A stretch of DNA of 64,000 nucleotides, taken from positions 86,159 through 150,158 of the forward strand of contig JAOQAI010000008.1 in the NCBI GenBank assembly GCA_025963645.1, in the 5' to 3' direction. Within the stretch, counting starts at the first letter, position 1. Each line of letters begins with the position of its first letter. A program made the translations under genes and the position numbers. A model generated the notes under the pieces. That model searched no databases. It was not told the DNA's origin and worked only from the letters and a program-made list of their open reading frames with translations. Source of the stretch: Flaviaestuariibacter sp. (GTDB lineage Bacteria > Bacteroidota > Bacteroidia > Chitinophagales > Chitinophagaceae). Positions 17,528 to 27,057 of the stretch are shown in pieces.

Positions 17528-17992
17528 TCTTGCTTCCGGCACTGGCTTTTGTTTTTTCTTTTGAAGGAGTTTCATAGTTATACCCGCTGCAAGACCACCG
17601 AACGTATACAATGCCACAGTAAGAATCACGGTTGTTGTAGTGCGTTTGCTTGGCGCTTCACTCAGACCCAGTGTCTTAGGTAATGTGATGGCGCCGATAC
17701 CTGCAGTAAAACCTAAGGCAATGCTTTTATACACTACATTCTTATGCGAGCTAATGCCTGCAATGCTGTAATAAAGGGCATTACTTGCCACATCTCCAGC
17801 CATGGCAATGCCAAATAAGGCATCTTCTTTTGGAACGTCCTGCCCGGTATTTTTCAGTAATTTAGAGATCGCCTGCATTCCTAAAAGGTCCATCCGCGGC
17901 GCATCTGGAATGAGTTTTCGGGTTACCTCATGAACCAGCGTAAGCACTGTTGCGCCTGCCAGTCCACCTAATAAAGCATCTGTTGTTTTCAT
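17516..17992 (-). CDS. hypothetical membrane protein, 158 aa
   Basis: A 158-residue protein with about four hydrophobic segments (near residues 5-22, 63-80, 89-105 and 120-142) and a basic C-terminal tail (KKKQKPVPEAR). Gly/Ala-rich helices such as LLGGLAGATVL suggest a small integral inner-membrane protein. I do not recognise a functional family. It is convergent with the TonB receptor, the stops overlapping by 12 bp. Confidence 0.7.
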   Translation of the reverse strand: MKTTDALLGGLAGATVLTLVHEVTRKLIPDAPRMDLLGMQAISKLLKNTGQDVPKEDALFGIAMAGDVASNALYYSIAGISSHKNVVYKSIALGFTAGIGAITLPKTLGLSEAPSKRTTTTVILTVALYTFGGLAAGITMKLLQKKKQKPVPEARLVL

Positions 17993-18028
17993 ACTTCCTT
18001 TTTGAAAACGGTGGCGAAAATGGTGCCG

Positions 18029-20050
18029 TTAACGAATGACCACGGTGCCGATGCTTTTTGTAAGCTCAATCTCCATTCCTTTTAAATGCTGATGGGTCAG
18101 CAATAGGGTCATTTGCTGTTCGGGAGCAGCTTTTTCAAGATCGGCCTGGTTTTGCAACATCAGCCGGCGCACCTTGCGCAGCTTCAGGTAATTAACCGCT
18201 GAAATAACCTCTTCGTGTGTTGTATCTTTTTGTGTTTTTAAAAAGCCGGACAGTTCATCTTTTCCTTCCTCATGGATCATGCGCATGAAGCTTTTATAAT
18301 CTTGCTTGAAAAGGCTGGGCTGGTAGCCCGTAGCCGAGCTTTTGTCGGACTTCCAATGCGCACTTTCTTCGTAAGGAAATTGAAGTAGCGATACAGCCAA
18401 TGTGCTCAATGTTGGATCGGTATGATAGATGAAAAAAGCTTTGTCCACACTTTTATGCTGCGCCATCAGCGCCTTGTATTCATGAATAAAAGAAAGAACC
18501 GTTTTGTTTTCCATGAGCTCTTCTTCCGGCAATTCCTTCATCATGTATTCGGCGATAAGCTGTCCGTTCCATTCTTTAGTGCCATGCTCTAATAAAACCC
18601 TGGCTATTTCACGTTCCTGTAATTCATCTTTGAATAGCAGGTTGAACGTTTGGTCGTCATAGCTTTGACCAGTCTCATTCGCAGCGTATTCCTCCAACGC
18701 CTTTGCTTCTTCAAAAGGGATCTTCGCTTCCTCTTTCGAAATACGGTTGCGGATAAACTTATTGACCAGGTTAGTGAAGCCTGCTTCATCAATATTTAAT
18801 ACCTGCGAACATTGCCGTATGTAATCCTGCTGTTTGGTAAAGTCTTCTGCCTTGTCAATCTTAGCAATGGTCTGCGCCACCTGGTTCACCACTTCCGACT
18901 TCTTTGCCGCATCGGTTCCGGCATCTTTCAGGGAAACCTCTAACTGGAAAAGAACAACATCTTTTTTATTATTGGCAACATATTCCCGGAAGGCATCGGC
19001 GCCCACTTTTTGGAGGTAGCTGTCCGGGTCTTCTTTGTCCGGAATGAGCACCAGCTTTACGTTGAGGCCTTCCTCCAATGCCATATCCAGCCCCCGAAGC
19101 GCCGCCTTCACTCCTGCCCCATCGCCATCATAAATAATAGTGAGGTTCTTTGTGTATTTTTTTATGAGCCGCAACTGGTCTTGCGTAAGAGATGTACCTC
19201 CACTAGCTACTACATTCTCAATACCTCCTTGCGATAGCGAAACAACGTCTGTGTAACCCTCCACTAATAAGCATTCATCTGCACGATCTACGGATTGGCG
19301 GGCAAAATAAAGTCCATATAAGATCTTGCTTTTTACATAGATATCATTCTCCGGCGTATTGATATACTTTGGCGCTTTGTCATTGCTTTTGATCAGCCGT
19401 GCACCAAATCCAATGACTTTTCCAGTTACATTATGGATGGGGAAAATGATCCGGTCGCGGTAATTGTCAACCAATTGTTCATTACGATTCGCAACCAACC
19501 CGGATTTTAACAGCAGGTCTTTATTGTACTGTTTACTGATTGCTGTCGTGGCGAATGCATCTCGCTTATCCGGCGAATACCCGATCCCGAATTTTTGAAT
19601 GATCGCGTCCGTAAAACCCCTTTGGTGCAAATAGGAAAGGGCGATATCCTTTCCATCTTCTGTAAGGAGTTGTTCGGCAAAAAACTTCTGCGCAAAGGCA
19701 TTTATTATTTGAAGGCTTTCCGCGGCTTGCTGCTGCAGCACCACCTCCGGTGAAACAGCCGTTTCTTCAATTTCGATATTGTACTTGTTTGCCAGCCAAC
19801 GGAGTGCTTCCACATAGGTAAACTTCTCGTGCTCCATGAGAAAGGAGATGGAGTTACCGCTTTTGCCACACCCAAAACATTTAAAAATCTCTTTTGCCGG
19901 CGATACCGTAAAAGATGGCGTTCGCTCATTATGAAAAGGGCACAAGCCCAGATAATTAGTGCCCCGCTTTTTCAGCTTTACCCAACCGCCAATGATATCG
20001 AGAATATCAATGCGAGAAAGGATTTGCTGAACGGTAGCCTGTGCGATCAT
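18029..20050 (-). CDS. dnaG: DNA primase
   Basis: A 673-residue DnaG that makes RNA primers at the replication fork. The zinc-binding domain has C37, H40, C58 and C61 (LCPFH and KCFGCG). The TOPRIM catalytic core follows, with VEGYTDVVSL for its acidic site and IYDGDGAGVKAA for the DxD region. The last ~200 residues form a divergent helicase-binding domain. The ATG at 20050 was chosen over a TTG at 20059 because the TATATTTG -7 element at 20057-20064 overlaps the latter. Confidence 0.95.
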   Translation of the reverse strand: MIAQATVQQILSRIDILDIIGGWVKLKKRGTNYLGLCPFHNERTPSFTVSPAKEIFKCFGCGKSGNSISFLMEHEKFTYVEALRWLANKYNIEIEETAVSPEVVLQQQAAESLQIINAFAQKFFAEQLLTEDGKDIALSYLHQRGFTDAIIQKFGIGYSPDKRDAFATTAISKQYNKDLLLKSGLVANRNEQLVDNYRDRIIFPIHNVTGKVIGFGARLIKSNDKAPKYINTPENDIYVKSKILYGLYFARQSVDRADECLLVEGYTDVVSLSQGGIENVVASGGTSLTQDQLRLIKKYTKNLTIIYDGDGAGVKAALRGLDMALEEGLNVKLVLIPDKEDPDSYLQKVGADAFREYVANNKKDVVLFQLEVSLKDAGTDAAKKSEVVNQVAQTIAKIDKAEDFTKQQDYIRQCSQVLNIDEAGFTNLVNKFIRNRISKEEAKIPFEEAKALEEYAANETGQSYDDQTFNLLFKDELQEREIARVLLEHGTKEWNGQLIAEYMMKELPEEELMENKTVLSFIHEYKALMAQHKSVDKAFFIYHTDPTLSTLAVSLLQFPYEESAHWKSDKSSATGYQPSLFKQDYKSFMRMIHEEGKDELSGFLKTQKDTTHEEVISAVNYLKLRKVRRLMLQNQADLEKAAPEQQMTLLLTHQHLKGMEIELTKSIGTVVIR

Positions 20051-20056
20051 GGGGCG

Positions 20057-20064
20057 CAAATATA
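20057..20064 (-). promoter_or_regulatory. TAnnTTTG -7 element, 6 bp before the dnaG ATG
   Basis: TATATTTG on the minus strand. Only six bases separate it from the ATG, so the dnaG mRNA would be leaderless or nearly so. Confidence 0.6.
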
Positions 20065-20203
20065 GTGGAGTGAAAATTTACGCATTAGCGCCCAAACAAT
20101 AATTTCTTTTTGGTGAAAAAGAGTTTTACTTTTAAGAAACAAAAACCGGCCCTGCGAAAAGGAAGAGGACAAAGCATTTTTAAACCCTTAATACTTTCTT
20201 CCG

Positions 20204-20584
20204 ATGGTTCAAACAGACATCTCCCAGCTAAGTGCCGAAACGGCTGAATGGCGCCAGATCCTACGCAATTACAGAGAAGAATTTACCGATTGCAAAAAGC
20301 TTCTCAGCGAAAACTGCAAACACACTCATACTAAAGACCAACTGCAGGAAGTGGAGCATTTTGACAACCAGTTTCACATCCAGTTGATCAACATCCACGA
20401 TGTAAAAAAAGAGATCAAGCAGCACGAGAAGACAGTTGATTTTGAGCTTTCCCAAAATGAATATGTTTCCGGCGAAACGTTTGCAAACCACGAATGGCTG
20501 CTAGACAGCTTTCTCAGGCTCGAAAACAGGCTTCAGCAACTCCGCAGCGAGTTCCGGGATTTTATAAACGCTACGAACTGCTAA
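20204..20584 (+). CDS. hypothetical coiled-coil protein, 126 aa
   Basis: A 126-residue, strongly charged protein, predicted almost entirely helical with coiled-coil character (heptad-like Leu/Ile in QLQEVEHFDNQFHIQLINI and RLENRLQQLRSEFRDF). It has no signal peptide and no membrane segment. I do not recognise the family. It is divergent from dnaG with 153 bp between starts. The next small gene downstream is also short and helical but not obviously related. Confidence 0.65.
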   Translation: MVQTDISQLSAETAEWRQILRNYREEFTDCKKLLSENCKHTHTKDQLQEVEHFDNQFHIQLINIHDVKKEIKQHEKTVDFELSQNEYVSGETFANHEWLLDSFLRLENRLQQLRSEFRDFINATNC

Positions 20585-20833
20585 CTACGGTTTGCTTAAT
20601 CATTTACTTCCATGCCCTCCGCGTGATGCCATTGTATTGAGTTGATAATAAGAATATTATCATCAAGAAAGTGGCAAGCGAAATGCAAATACTTGGATTT
20701 CACCGACATATTATAACAGCTCATCCATTAAAAAAGCCTTTGAATCTATAATAAGAGAAGATTTAATTTTTATAAACTACTTTGTCGGGGACAAGCAAAC
20801 CCACCAGTTACTAAGAATTAAAATCTACCTCCT

Positions 20834-21085
20834 ATGCATTCCTATTATCGCAACCACCAGTTATACCTTGCTGAAAAATGCAATTGGCTGGATCGCCAGG
20901 TAAGCAAGACCAGCAAACGTTCCCTGATGAAGATTGAAAGCTACAAACTGATTTTACAAGCGAGCGAAGATTTTGAAGAGATACGGCTTGTAGAGAAATT
21001 GGTAAAGGATTCCTTGCTAACCGTCATTGAAACCGTTACTCTTTTAAAGAGAGAAGGCTTTCATAAGTATAATTTATCCAATTGA
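20834..21085 (+). CDS. hypothetical protein, 83 aa
   Basis: An 83-residue protein, basic and helical, with no signal peptide (MHSYYRNHQLYLAEKCNWLDRQ... to ...LLKREGFHKYNLSN). I do not recognise the family. A perfect palindromic terminator begins 25 bp after the stop, and the preceding 249 bp carry no other gene, which together argue for an independent small transcription unit. No function is proposed. Confidence 0.6.
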   Translation: MHSYYRNHQLYLAEKCNWLDRQVSKTSKRSLMKIESYKLILQASEDFEEIRLVEKLVKDSLLTVIETVTLLKREGFHKYNLSN

Positions 21086-21110
21086 TCTTTCGACCTTTTA
21101 AATAAAAAAA

Positions 21111-21128
21111 CCATTGCAATTGCAATGG
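21111..21128. terminator. bidirectional terminator
   Basis: The 18-bp perfect palindrome CCATTGCAATTGCAATGG is flanked by seven A on the left and a T-run on the right, so it can end both the 83-aa gene and the convergent GH5-like gene. Confidence 0.7.
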
Positions 21129-21142
21129 CTTTTTTATTGTCG

Positions 21143-22282
21143 CTAATAAGCCACCTTTTCTAAAAGCGGTTGTGAGGCTTTATTTTTTAAGAATTGCTGC
21201 AGGAACTCCACTTCTTCTTTCATATACGCTTCGCCATTTGAGCGAAAGATGTCATGAAACCAAAGCTCCGGTTCATTTTCATAGGTTTTTTCCCAGGAAT
21301 CCCAGGGGCAATGTGTTTGGGATTTACCTGCTACAAAACCCCAGCTGTAAGCACCAATGCCAGCATCTTTAAAAAGCGGTAAGATATCCTCGAATGTGCT
21401 GCCGAAAGGTCTTGCCATATACTCTGTGCAGAACATGGGACGGCCGTATCTTTTTAATTGCTCTATGCGGATTTCCATACCGGCTTTGTCGGCATAGCAG
21501 TGAAAAGAGATCACATCCGAATGCGTGAACATATAATTATCAATAACGGAGATCTTTGCATCGCAGCTCCAGTCTTCCAGTTCTTGCCATGGAGCCATCG
21601 TTATCGGCTGATCAGGTCCGATGCCTCTCACCCACCGGATCGTTTTCTTCAATAGCTGCAAGGAAAGCTCGGCTTTTTGCTGCACATAGTCCTTATCCTT
21701 ATAACTCCCGATATTCATATTATCGGGCTCATTATAAAGATCCCAGATAATCACCCGTTGATCGTGTTTGAAATGATTGACAACGCCATGCACATATTCA
21801 TAAAGATCATCGTATCGGTCCGGGTTATTTAGAACGGCATAGCCAGGGCATTGCACCCATCCTGAATTATGAACATTATGTTTTGGTGCCGGCTGCTTTC
21901 CCAGTTTTGGATTTGGGTCCCAAACCGCGTCAAAAAGTACGAACATGGTCTTTATTCCGTGCTTATCGGCAATGGAAAGAAACAGGTCAATTCTTTCCAG
22001 AAAACCCTTGGAATCCTGTTCCCATAAAAGGTGATGCAGAAATACCCGGATGGTATTAAATCCTAACCCGGCAGCCCAGCTTAATTCTTTGTCAATAAGG
22101 AAAGGATCAAAGCTTTCTGCCTGCCACATTTCCAGTTGATTGATGGCGTTGTGCGGCACATAATTACAGCCTACCAGCCAGCCATGTTTTGCTGACCATG
22201 CCGCTACTTTTTCATTAGACCAGCGATAGCTTAATTCAGGATCGACAACCGTATTATTGTTTTTTGAAAGTTGAAATTGCAT
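21143..22282 (-). CDS. GH5-like (clan GH-A) glycoside hydrolase, cytoplasmic
   Basis: A 379-residue TIM-barrel hydrolase. The acid/base Glu is E185 in WDLYNEPDN, the nucleophile E287 in MFCTEYMARP, and SFHCYADK (H261) is a clan GH-A active-site segment. Family 5 or a close relative is likely. There is no signal peptide, so it acts on an intracellular glycan or glycoside, unlike most cellulases. It is divergent from galK and near the GH1-RmlD and glycosyltransferase genes, pointing to a shared sugar pathway; the actual substrate is unknown. Confidence 0.8.
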   Translation of the reverse strand: MQFQLSKNNNTVVDPELSYRWSNEKVAAWSAKHGWLVGCNYVPHNAINQLEMWQAESFDPFLIDKELSWAAGLGFNTIRVFLHHLLWEQDSKGFLERIDLFLSIADKHGIKTMFVLFDAVWDPNPKLGKQPAPKHNVHNSGWVQCPGYAVLNNPDRYDDLYEYVHGVVNHFKHDQRVIIWDLYNEPDNMNIGSYKDKDYVQQKAELSLQLLKKTIRWVRGIGPDQPITMAPWQELEDWSCDAKISVIDNYMFTHSDVISFHCYADKAGMEIRIEQLKRYGRPMFCTEYMARPFGSTFEDILPLFKDAGIGAYSWGFVAGKSQTHCPWDSWEKTYENEPELWFHDIFRSNGEAYMKEEVEFLQQFLKNKASQPLLEKVAY

Positions 22283-22490
22283 GAGAGAATTATTAAGGGT
22301 GTATGGCTTGAAGGCGATTTGAAATAAGACTCAAAATAAGGCTACAAGCATCTAAATAAAATGCTCATTTCGTGTTAAAAAGGGTTTTCATCGGTGAAGA
22401 AAGCTTTTTGTAGGATGAGACCGAGTGTTCTTATTTTTATAACGGCATTTATGGCCTTTTTCGTTTAACAAACCCTTAAAAATCAATCCG

Positions 22491-23663
22491 ATGCTTCCAT
22501 CTTTAATTGCCCGAAAAACCTTTAAAAAATACCAGGAGCTGTATAGTGTAAAACCATTAGTATCGCGTTCCCCGGGCAGAGTGAACATCATTGGTGAGCA
22601 TACAGACTATAATGAAGGCTTTGTACTGCCAGCAGCAATTGACAAGGCTGTTTATGTAGCGGTAGGCAAGCGAGGTGATGATAGGATCGAACTACATTCC
22701 ATTGAATTCAACAGTAGTTATAAAACGGCTCTTTCCGAAATTGCTCCCCGGGAAGGTCAATGGACAAACTATGTCTTGGGTGTAGTGGCTCAAATAGTAA
22801 AGCGCGGACATTCTATTTCAGGTTTTAACCTGGTGATTGACGGCGAAGTGCCTTTTGGTGCCGGGCTTTCTTCCTCTGCTGCTGTAGAATGCGCGACAGC
22901 TTTTGCCTTAAATGAATTATTCGGCTTACATATTCCGAAAGAGGAATTGATCTTCATTGCGCAAAAAGCGGAGCATGAATACGCCAAAGTAATGTGCGGC
23001 ATCATGGATCAGTTTGCCAGCATGTTTGGGAAGAAGGACCATGTAGTGAAGCTTGACTGCAAAACCATGGACTATGAGTATGTGCCGTTGAAGTTGGAAG
23101 GTTACAAAATCCTGTTACTGAATACCAATGTGAAGCACTCCCTTTCCTCTACAGAATATAATGTGCGCCGGGAGCAATGCGAGAAGGGGGCAGCTATGGT
23201 CAAAAAGCATCATCCCGAAGTTAATAGCTTGCGTGATGCGACACTGGAAATGCTTGATAAATACGTGGCATCCAGCGAGCCACTAATCTACCAACGCTGC
23301 AAATACGTAGTGGAAGAAAAGCGCCGTCTGTTAGAAGGTTGTGAAGATCTGAAAGCCGGCAATATCGTGGCATTGGGACAGAAAATGTTCCAGACACACG
23401 ATGGACTAAGTAAGCTTTATGAAGTAAGCTGCAAGGAACTGGATTTTTTGGTAGATGCTGTTAGGGATAACCCGGAAGTTTTAGGCTCCAGAATGATGGG
23501 TGGCGGCTTTGGCGGTTGCACTATCAATATTGTAAAGGAAGAGGCGATAGATAGTTTGATAACCAAACTAAGCACTTCCTATTCTCAAGCTATGGGTTTA
23601 GAGTTAACCCCCTACATCGCCATAATTGAGGATGGAACCAGCTTGGTGAATATGGAAGATTAG
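22491..23663 (+). CDS. galK: galactokinase
   Basis: A 390-residue GHMP kinase that phosphorylates galactose at C1 in the Leloir pathway. The galactokinase signature SRSPGRVNIIGEHTDYNEGF spans about 25-44, the ATP-binding GHMP motif VPFGAGLSSSAAVE follows, then GIMDQFAS with the catalytic Asp, and the C-terminal RMMGGGFGGCTI. It is complete and of normal length. Its stop codon overlaps the galM stop on the other strand by 4 bp. No galT or galE is in the window. Confidence 0.96.
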   Translation: MLPSLIARKTFKKYQELYSVKPLVSRSPGRVNIIGEHTDYNEGFVLPAAIDKAVYVAVGKRGDDRIELHSIEFNSSYKTALSEIAPREGQWTNYVLGVVAQIVKRGHSISGFNLVIDGEVPFGAGLSSSAAVECATAFALNELFGLHIPKEELIFIAQKAEHEYAKVMCGIMDQFASMFGKKDHVVKLDCKTMDYEYVPLKLEGYKILLLNTNVKHSLSSTEYNVRREQCEKGAAMVKKHHPEVNSLRDATLEMLDKYVASSEPLIYQRCKYVVEEKRRLLEGCEDLKAGNIVALGQKMFQTHDGLSKLYEVSCKELDFLVDAVRDNPEVLGSRMMGGGFGGCTINIVKEEAIDSLITKLSTSYSQAMGLELTPYIAIIEDGTSLVNMED

Positions 23664-24733
23664 GCAATCGAAAAACGGAAGATCGTTTCGGTGCTATACT
23701 GTTCTCCAGGATTCAAAACAGTTGAAGGAAAGGCTTCCTGGTTAGGTGAATCCGGAAAATGCTGCGTTTCCAGGCAGAACGCATAATTCTTTTCATCTTT
23801 CAAATTATACTTAATGGTATGCTTACCCTTCAGGAAATTGCCGGAATAAAGTTGCAGGCCCGGTTCGGTTGTTAGTACCTCCAGCTTAATGCCGCTCCCG
23901 TCGCCGATGGCTGTAGCTGCAAGCGTCATATCATTTTCAGCAGGTTTATTCAATACAAAATTGTGGTCATAGCCCTGCCCAAATTGTAATTGCTCATCTT
24001 CTTTTTTTATATCGGCACCAATCGTTTTTAAGCTTCTGAAATCGAACGGCGTACCGGCTACTGGGGCTAACTCTCCGGTTGGGATCGAGGTAGCATCAAC
24101 CGGCGTATAGCGATCTGCGTTGATCTGAAGCTGATGATCTAATATAGAACTTGTCCCTTGTCCATTCAAATTAAAATAGGCATGATTTGTCAGGTTTACA
24201 ATGGTAGTCTTGTCGGTAGTGCCGCTAAAACGAATATGCAAATCCCCATTTTCCAGCGAATACATCACCGTTACATACAGGCTTCCAGGGTAGCCTTCTT
24301 CCCCATCCCCGGAAAAATAGGAAAGCTTTAGCTGCCGTTCAGAAGAATCTTCCACTTCCCAAACCACATTGCTGAATCCTTTTAATCCGCCATGTAAATG
24401 ATTGGGGGCATTATTTGTGGCAACCGTATATTCATTGCCATTCAGATGAAACTTCCCTTTTGCAATACGATTGGCATACCTGCCCACAATAGCGCCCTGG
24501 TAGTCTTCATCAGCTTCCAGGTATTTCTGTAGCGAATCAAACCCAGTCACCACATCGGTTTCCTTACCCTCCTTATCTTTTAGAAGCAAGGCTACAATGC
24601 GGGCTCCATAATTGGTGATGGCAACAGAAAGGTGTTCATTTTTCAGCCAATACAAATCCGTGGCTTTATAATCAAGTTCCTCTTGGAAAGCCTGGCGGCT
24701 TACTATTTCGGTATTCGATATATCCTGTTGCAT
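23660..24733 (-). CDS. galM: aldose 1-epimerase (galactose mutarotase)
   Basis: A 357-residue mutarotase that interconverts alpha and beta anomers of galactose, supplying the anomer used by galactokinase. Motifs include GRYANRIAKGKF, NAPNHLHGGLKGFSNVVW, VNLTNHAYFNLNG with the catalytic His, YDHNFVLN, and the C-terminal CLETQHFPDSPNQ with the catalytic Glu. No signal peptide is visible. It is read 5 bp behind the GH1-RmlD fusion gene, so the two are probably one operon, and it converges on galK. Confidence 0.95.
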   Translation of the reverse strand: MQQDISNTEIVSRQAFQEELDYKATDLYWLKNEHLSVAITNYGARIVALLLKDKEGKETDVVTGFDSLQKYLEADEDYQGAIVGRYANRIAKGKFHLNGNEYTVATNNAPNHLHGGLKGFSNVVWEVEDSSERQLKLSYFSGDGEEGYPGSLYVTVMYSLENGDLHIRFSGTTDKTTIVNLTNHAYFNLNGQGTSSILDHQLQINADRYTPVDATSIPTGELAPVAGTPFDFRSLKTIGADIKKEDEQLQFGQGYDHNFVLNKPAENDMTLAATAIGDGSGIKLEVLTTEPGLQLYSGNFLKGKHTIKYNLKDEKNYAFCLETQHFPDSPNQEAFPSTVLNPGEQYSTETIFRFSIA

Positions 24734-24738
24734 ACGTT

Positions 24739-26931
24739 TTAGTTAGGCAGTTCAGCGAAGTGCTTTTTCTCTGCAAAGTAACGGGTAAATGCATTTTCTA
24801 GAGAAGGTAAAAGTGCACCTCGTTCACTTCCCAACACGCTATATTTTGGACGGGGAGCCGGATAATTAAATGCAGCAGCAGGTGTTGGTTTTATCAAAGA
24901 TTTTTTTTGACGCAGGCGCCGAGCGGTTTCTTTTGCCAGGTCTGCCCACGAAATACTTCCCTCGTTTGCCAAATGCCATATCCCCTTTTCATCATCAATC
25001 AAAAGGTCCAAAGTAACATTGACAAGGTCGGGAACATAAGTCGGCGATATCAGGATGTCGCTTGCCACGGGAAACGGAATCCCGGTTTGCAAGCTGGTTT
25101 CCACCCAGCTTAAAAAATTGTAGCTATCCCATGGTCCAAAAAAAGCGCTGGTACGAATGATCAAAGCCGATGGATTTACCTGGAGAATTTCGCTTTCGGA
25201 TTGGGCTTTGCTTTTGCCATAAATATTCAAAGGATTCACCGGATCGCTTTCTACATAAGGCGTATCCTTTTTGCCATCAAAAACCAGATCGGATGAGTAG
25301 GAAACCAGCTTCACACCTTTCTGCTGACAAGCCAAGGCCAGGTTGTAAGGTCCAAGCTGATTTTCACGAAAGCATTGCGAAACTTCCCTTTCAGCGTCAT
25401 CCACCCGTACATACCCGGCCGCATTTATAATGGCCCATGGTTTATACAATTCCATGGCTTTTTGCACGGATCCCAAATCAGCAATATCGCAATCCTGCCG
25501 GCTCATTAACTGGTGAGGAATAGCGCGGTGTTCACATAGCCGCCCAAAAGCTTGTCCCAGAGTACCACGTTTCCCGATGATAAGTATCGGTCGCTTATTT
25601 TGCTGTGCGGCTACCTTCTCCTGTTGGACCAAATGTGGTGGATGAATAAACCGAATGCCTCGCTCCCACCATCCCTTAGCACCTGTGTAATAGGTATGAT
25701 TATATCGCTTTTCAGCGGTAAGAGACTTAATATAGGAAGCCAGCGCAGTAGGACGACAGGTATTTCCCCGCAGGTCGAACACCCCTGGTTCATATTCGCC
25801 TTTAGGCTCCGTCAATAATTTGTTCCATCCATACGAACCTAACAATGCCCAGGCAGTAACACCCAAAATCTCCACACCCTCTGCAGCTAAAGATATGGTT
25901 GCTTCATGCACATATTTGAACCACCGGATCTGTTCTTCACGGTGGCAATGCAAATGCACTTCAGTTACTGCAATAGGGCGCTTATACCGCTCCCAGGCTT
26001 CTTTTAATAATACTTCTATCCCGTACGGCTCATCCATTTTTACCCTGGCTGCTTCTATGTCCACATACTTGTGCCGCTTATTACCACCATGTAAATGTTT
26101 CGGATATTTTCGATAGTCCTGGTCTAAAAAACGCTCCGATGTGACGTAATGGTTAAAGCCGAAAACATCAGGTTGGCAGGGGTTATCAATGAAGAACTGT
26201 AGCAAGTCGGCAGGAATATTTTTCTTGGTGAAATATTTCCAGAGCCTATGTTTTTCATTAAGCCTTCCGCATAAAATATCGTAGGTCAACCATCTCCGCT
26301 CATTTTCAAATTTCGCCTGGTACTTAAGCAAGGGGGTGCAATAGGTTTTTCCTAGATCTTCCGTTTGAACCAATTGCGCATCCGGGTTGACCTTTCGAAT
26401 CTCCTTCATCGCTAAAACCACACCTTTTAGCTGGTAAAGCAATGCCAATTGAAAGCTGCGGTCATCTTTAGCATGAGGGTACCAAAAGCCATAAAGTCCA
26501 CTAAAGCGTGCAGTGGTTAATGGTTCGTTTACAGGTGTGTAATAGTTGATCCAGGGAAACTTAGCAGCTACTTTCCCTGCATACTCAGCCAGCAGTTGCG
26601 GAAAGTTTTCATCCAGTAAATTGGTGAAGGCTGGTCCGCTGCCATGATGGACCAGTCCTGCAATAACATCAATGTTCTTTTTTTTTAAAACAGATAATTG
26701 TTGCTCCGTAAAATCCCAATTGATTTTAGTGTTCGCTTCTGGCTGATGCCTTTCCCATAAAATGGGAAAGCGAAGTTTTTTTATTCCGAGTTCGGCAATT
26801 GTATCTAACGGAGGATCTCTATAAAAGCCGTTATACTCCAGTTGGTCAAAAAAGGTTTCGCCCACCCGGTTTATGGTGCATTCGAGACCGCCCCATATTT
26901 CAATATTCGATACCGGTTTTACTGAACGCAT
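24739..26931 (-). CDS. GH1 glycosidase-like domain fused to an RmlD-type sugar-nucleotide reductase
   Basis: A 730-residue two-domain protein. Residues 1-430 resemble family 1 glycoside hydrolases: E136 in TPVNEP as acid/base, E324 in AVTEVHLHC as nucleophile (ITENG in classical members), and ALLGSYGW near 363-369. Residues 447-730 are an RmlD-like SDR: GKRGTLG at 453-459, SSDLVFDG at 547-554, YGKSK (Y571/K575), and PTYVPDL. Both domains look intact and no stop or frameshift separates them. Reported functions of the parts are glycoside cleavage and reduction of dTDP-4-keto sugars; what the fusion does is unknown. galM follows 5 bp downstream. Confidence 0.85.
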   Translation of the reverse strand: MRSVKPVSNIEIWGGLECTINRVGETFFDQLEYNGFYRDPPLDTIAELGIKKLRFPILWERHQPEANTKINWDFTEQQLSVLKKKNIDVIAGLVHHGSGPAFTNLLDENFPQLLAEYAGKVAAKFPWINYYTPVNEPLTTARFSGLYGFWYPHAKDDRSFQLALLYQLKGVVLAMKEIRKVNPDAQLVQTEDLGKTYCTPLLKYQAKFENERRWLTYDILCGRLNEKHRLWKYFTKKNIPADLLQFFIDNPCQPDVFGFNHYVTSERFLDQDYRKYPKHLHGGNKRHKYVDIEAARVKMDEPYGIEVLLKEAWERYKRPIAVTEVHLHCHREEQIRWFKYVHEATISLAAEGVEILGVTAWALLGSYGWNKLLTEPKGEYEPGVFDLRGNTCRPTALASYIKSLTAEKRYNHTYYTGAKGWWERGIRFIHPPHLVQQEKVAAQQNKRPILIIGKRGTLGQAFGRLCEHRAIPHQLMSRQDCDIADLGSVQKAMELYKPWAIINAAGYVRVDDAEREVSQCFRENQLGPYNLALACQQKGVKLVSYSSDLVFDGKKDTPYVESDPVNPLNIYGKSKAQSESEILQVNPSALIIRTSAFFGPWDSYNFLSWVETSLQTGIPFPVASDILISPTYVPDLVNVTLDLLIDDEKGIWHLANEGSISWADLAKETARRLRQKKSLIKPTPAAAFNYPAPRPKYSVLGSERGALLPSLENAFTRYFAEKKHFAELPN

Positions 26932-26992
26932 TGACTATAATTAGGTTCGCATATAAAAAGTCCAACTGAACTTTATTGCTTTCTAAACAAAA

Positions 26993-27038
26993 AAGGACGC
27001 TCTAAAATCAGTATAAATACCAAAGTAGCAACGTCCTT
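26993..27038 (-). terminator. possible terminator between the glycosyltransferase and the GH1 fusion gene
   Basis: AAGGACG pairs with CGTCCTT across a 32-base loop and is followed on the minus strand by six T. It lies about 20 bp past the glycosyltransferase stop. The long loop lowers confidence. Confidence 0.45.
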
Positions 27039-27057
27039 ACTTATATACTTCCGGAAG

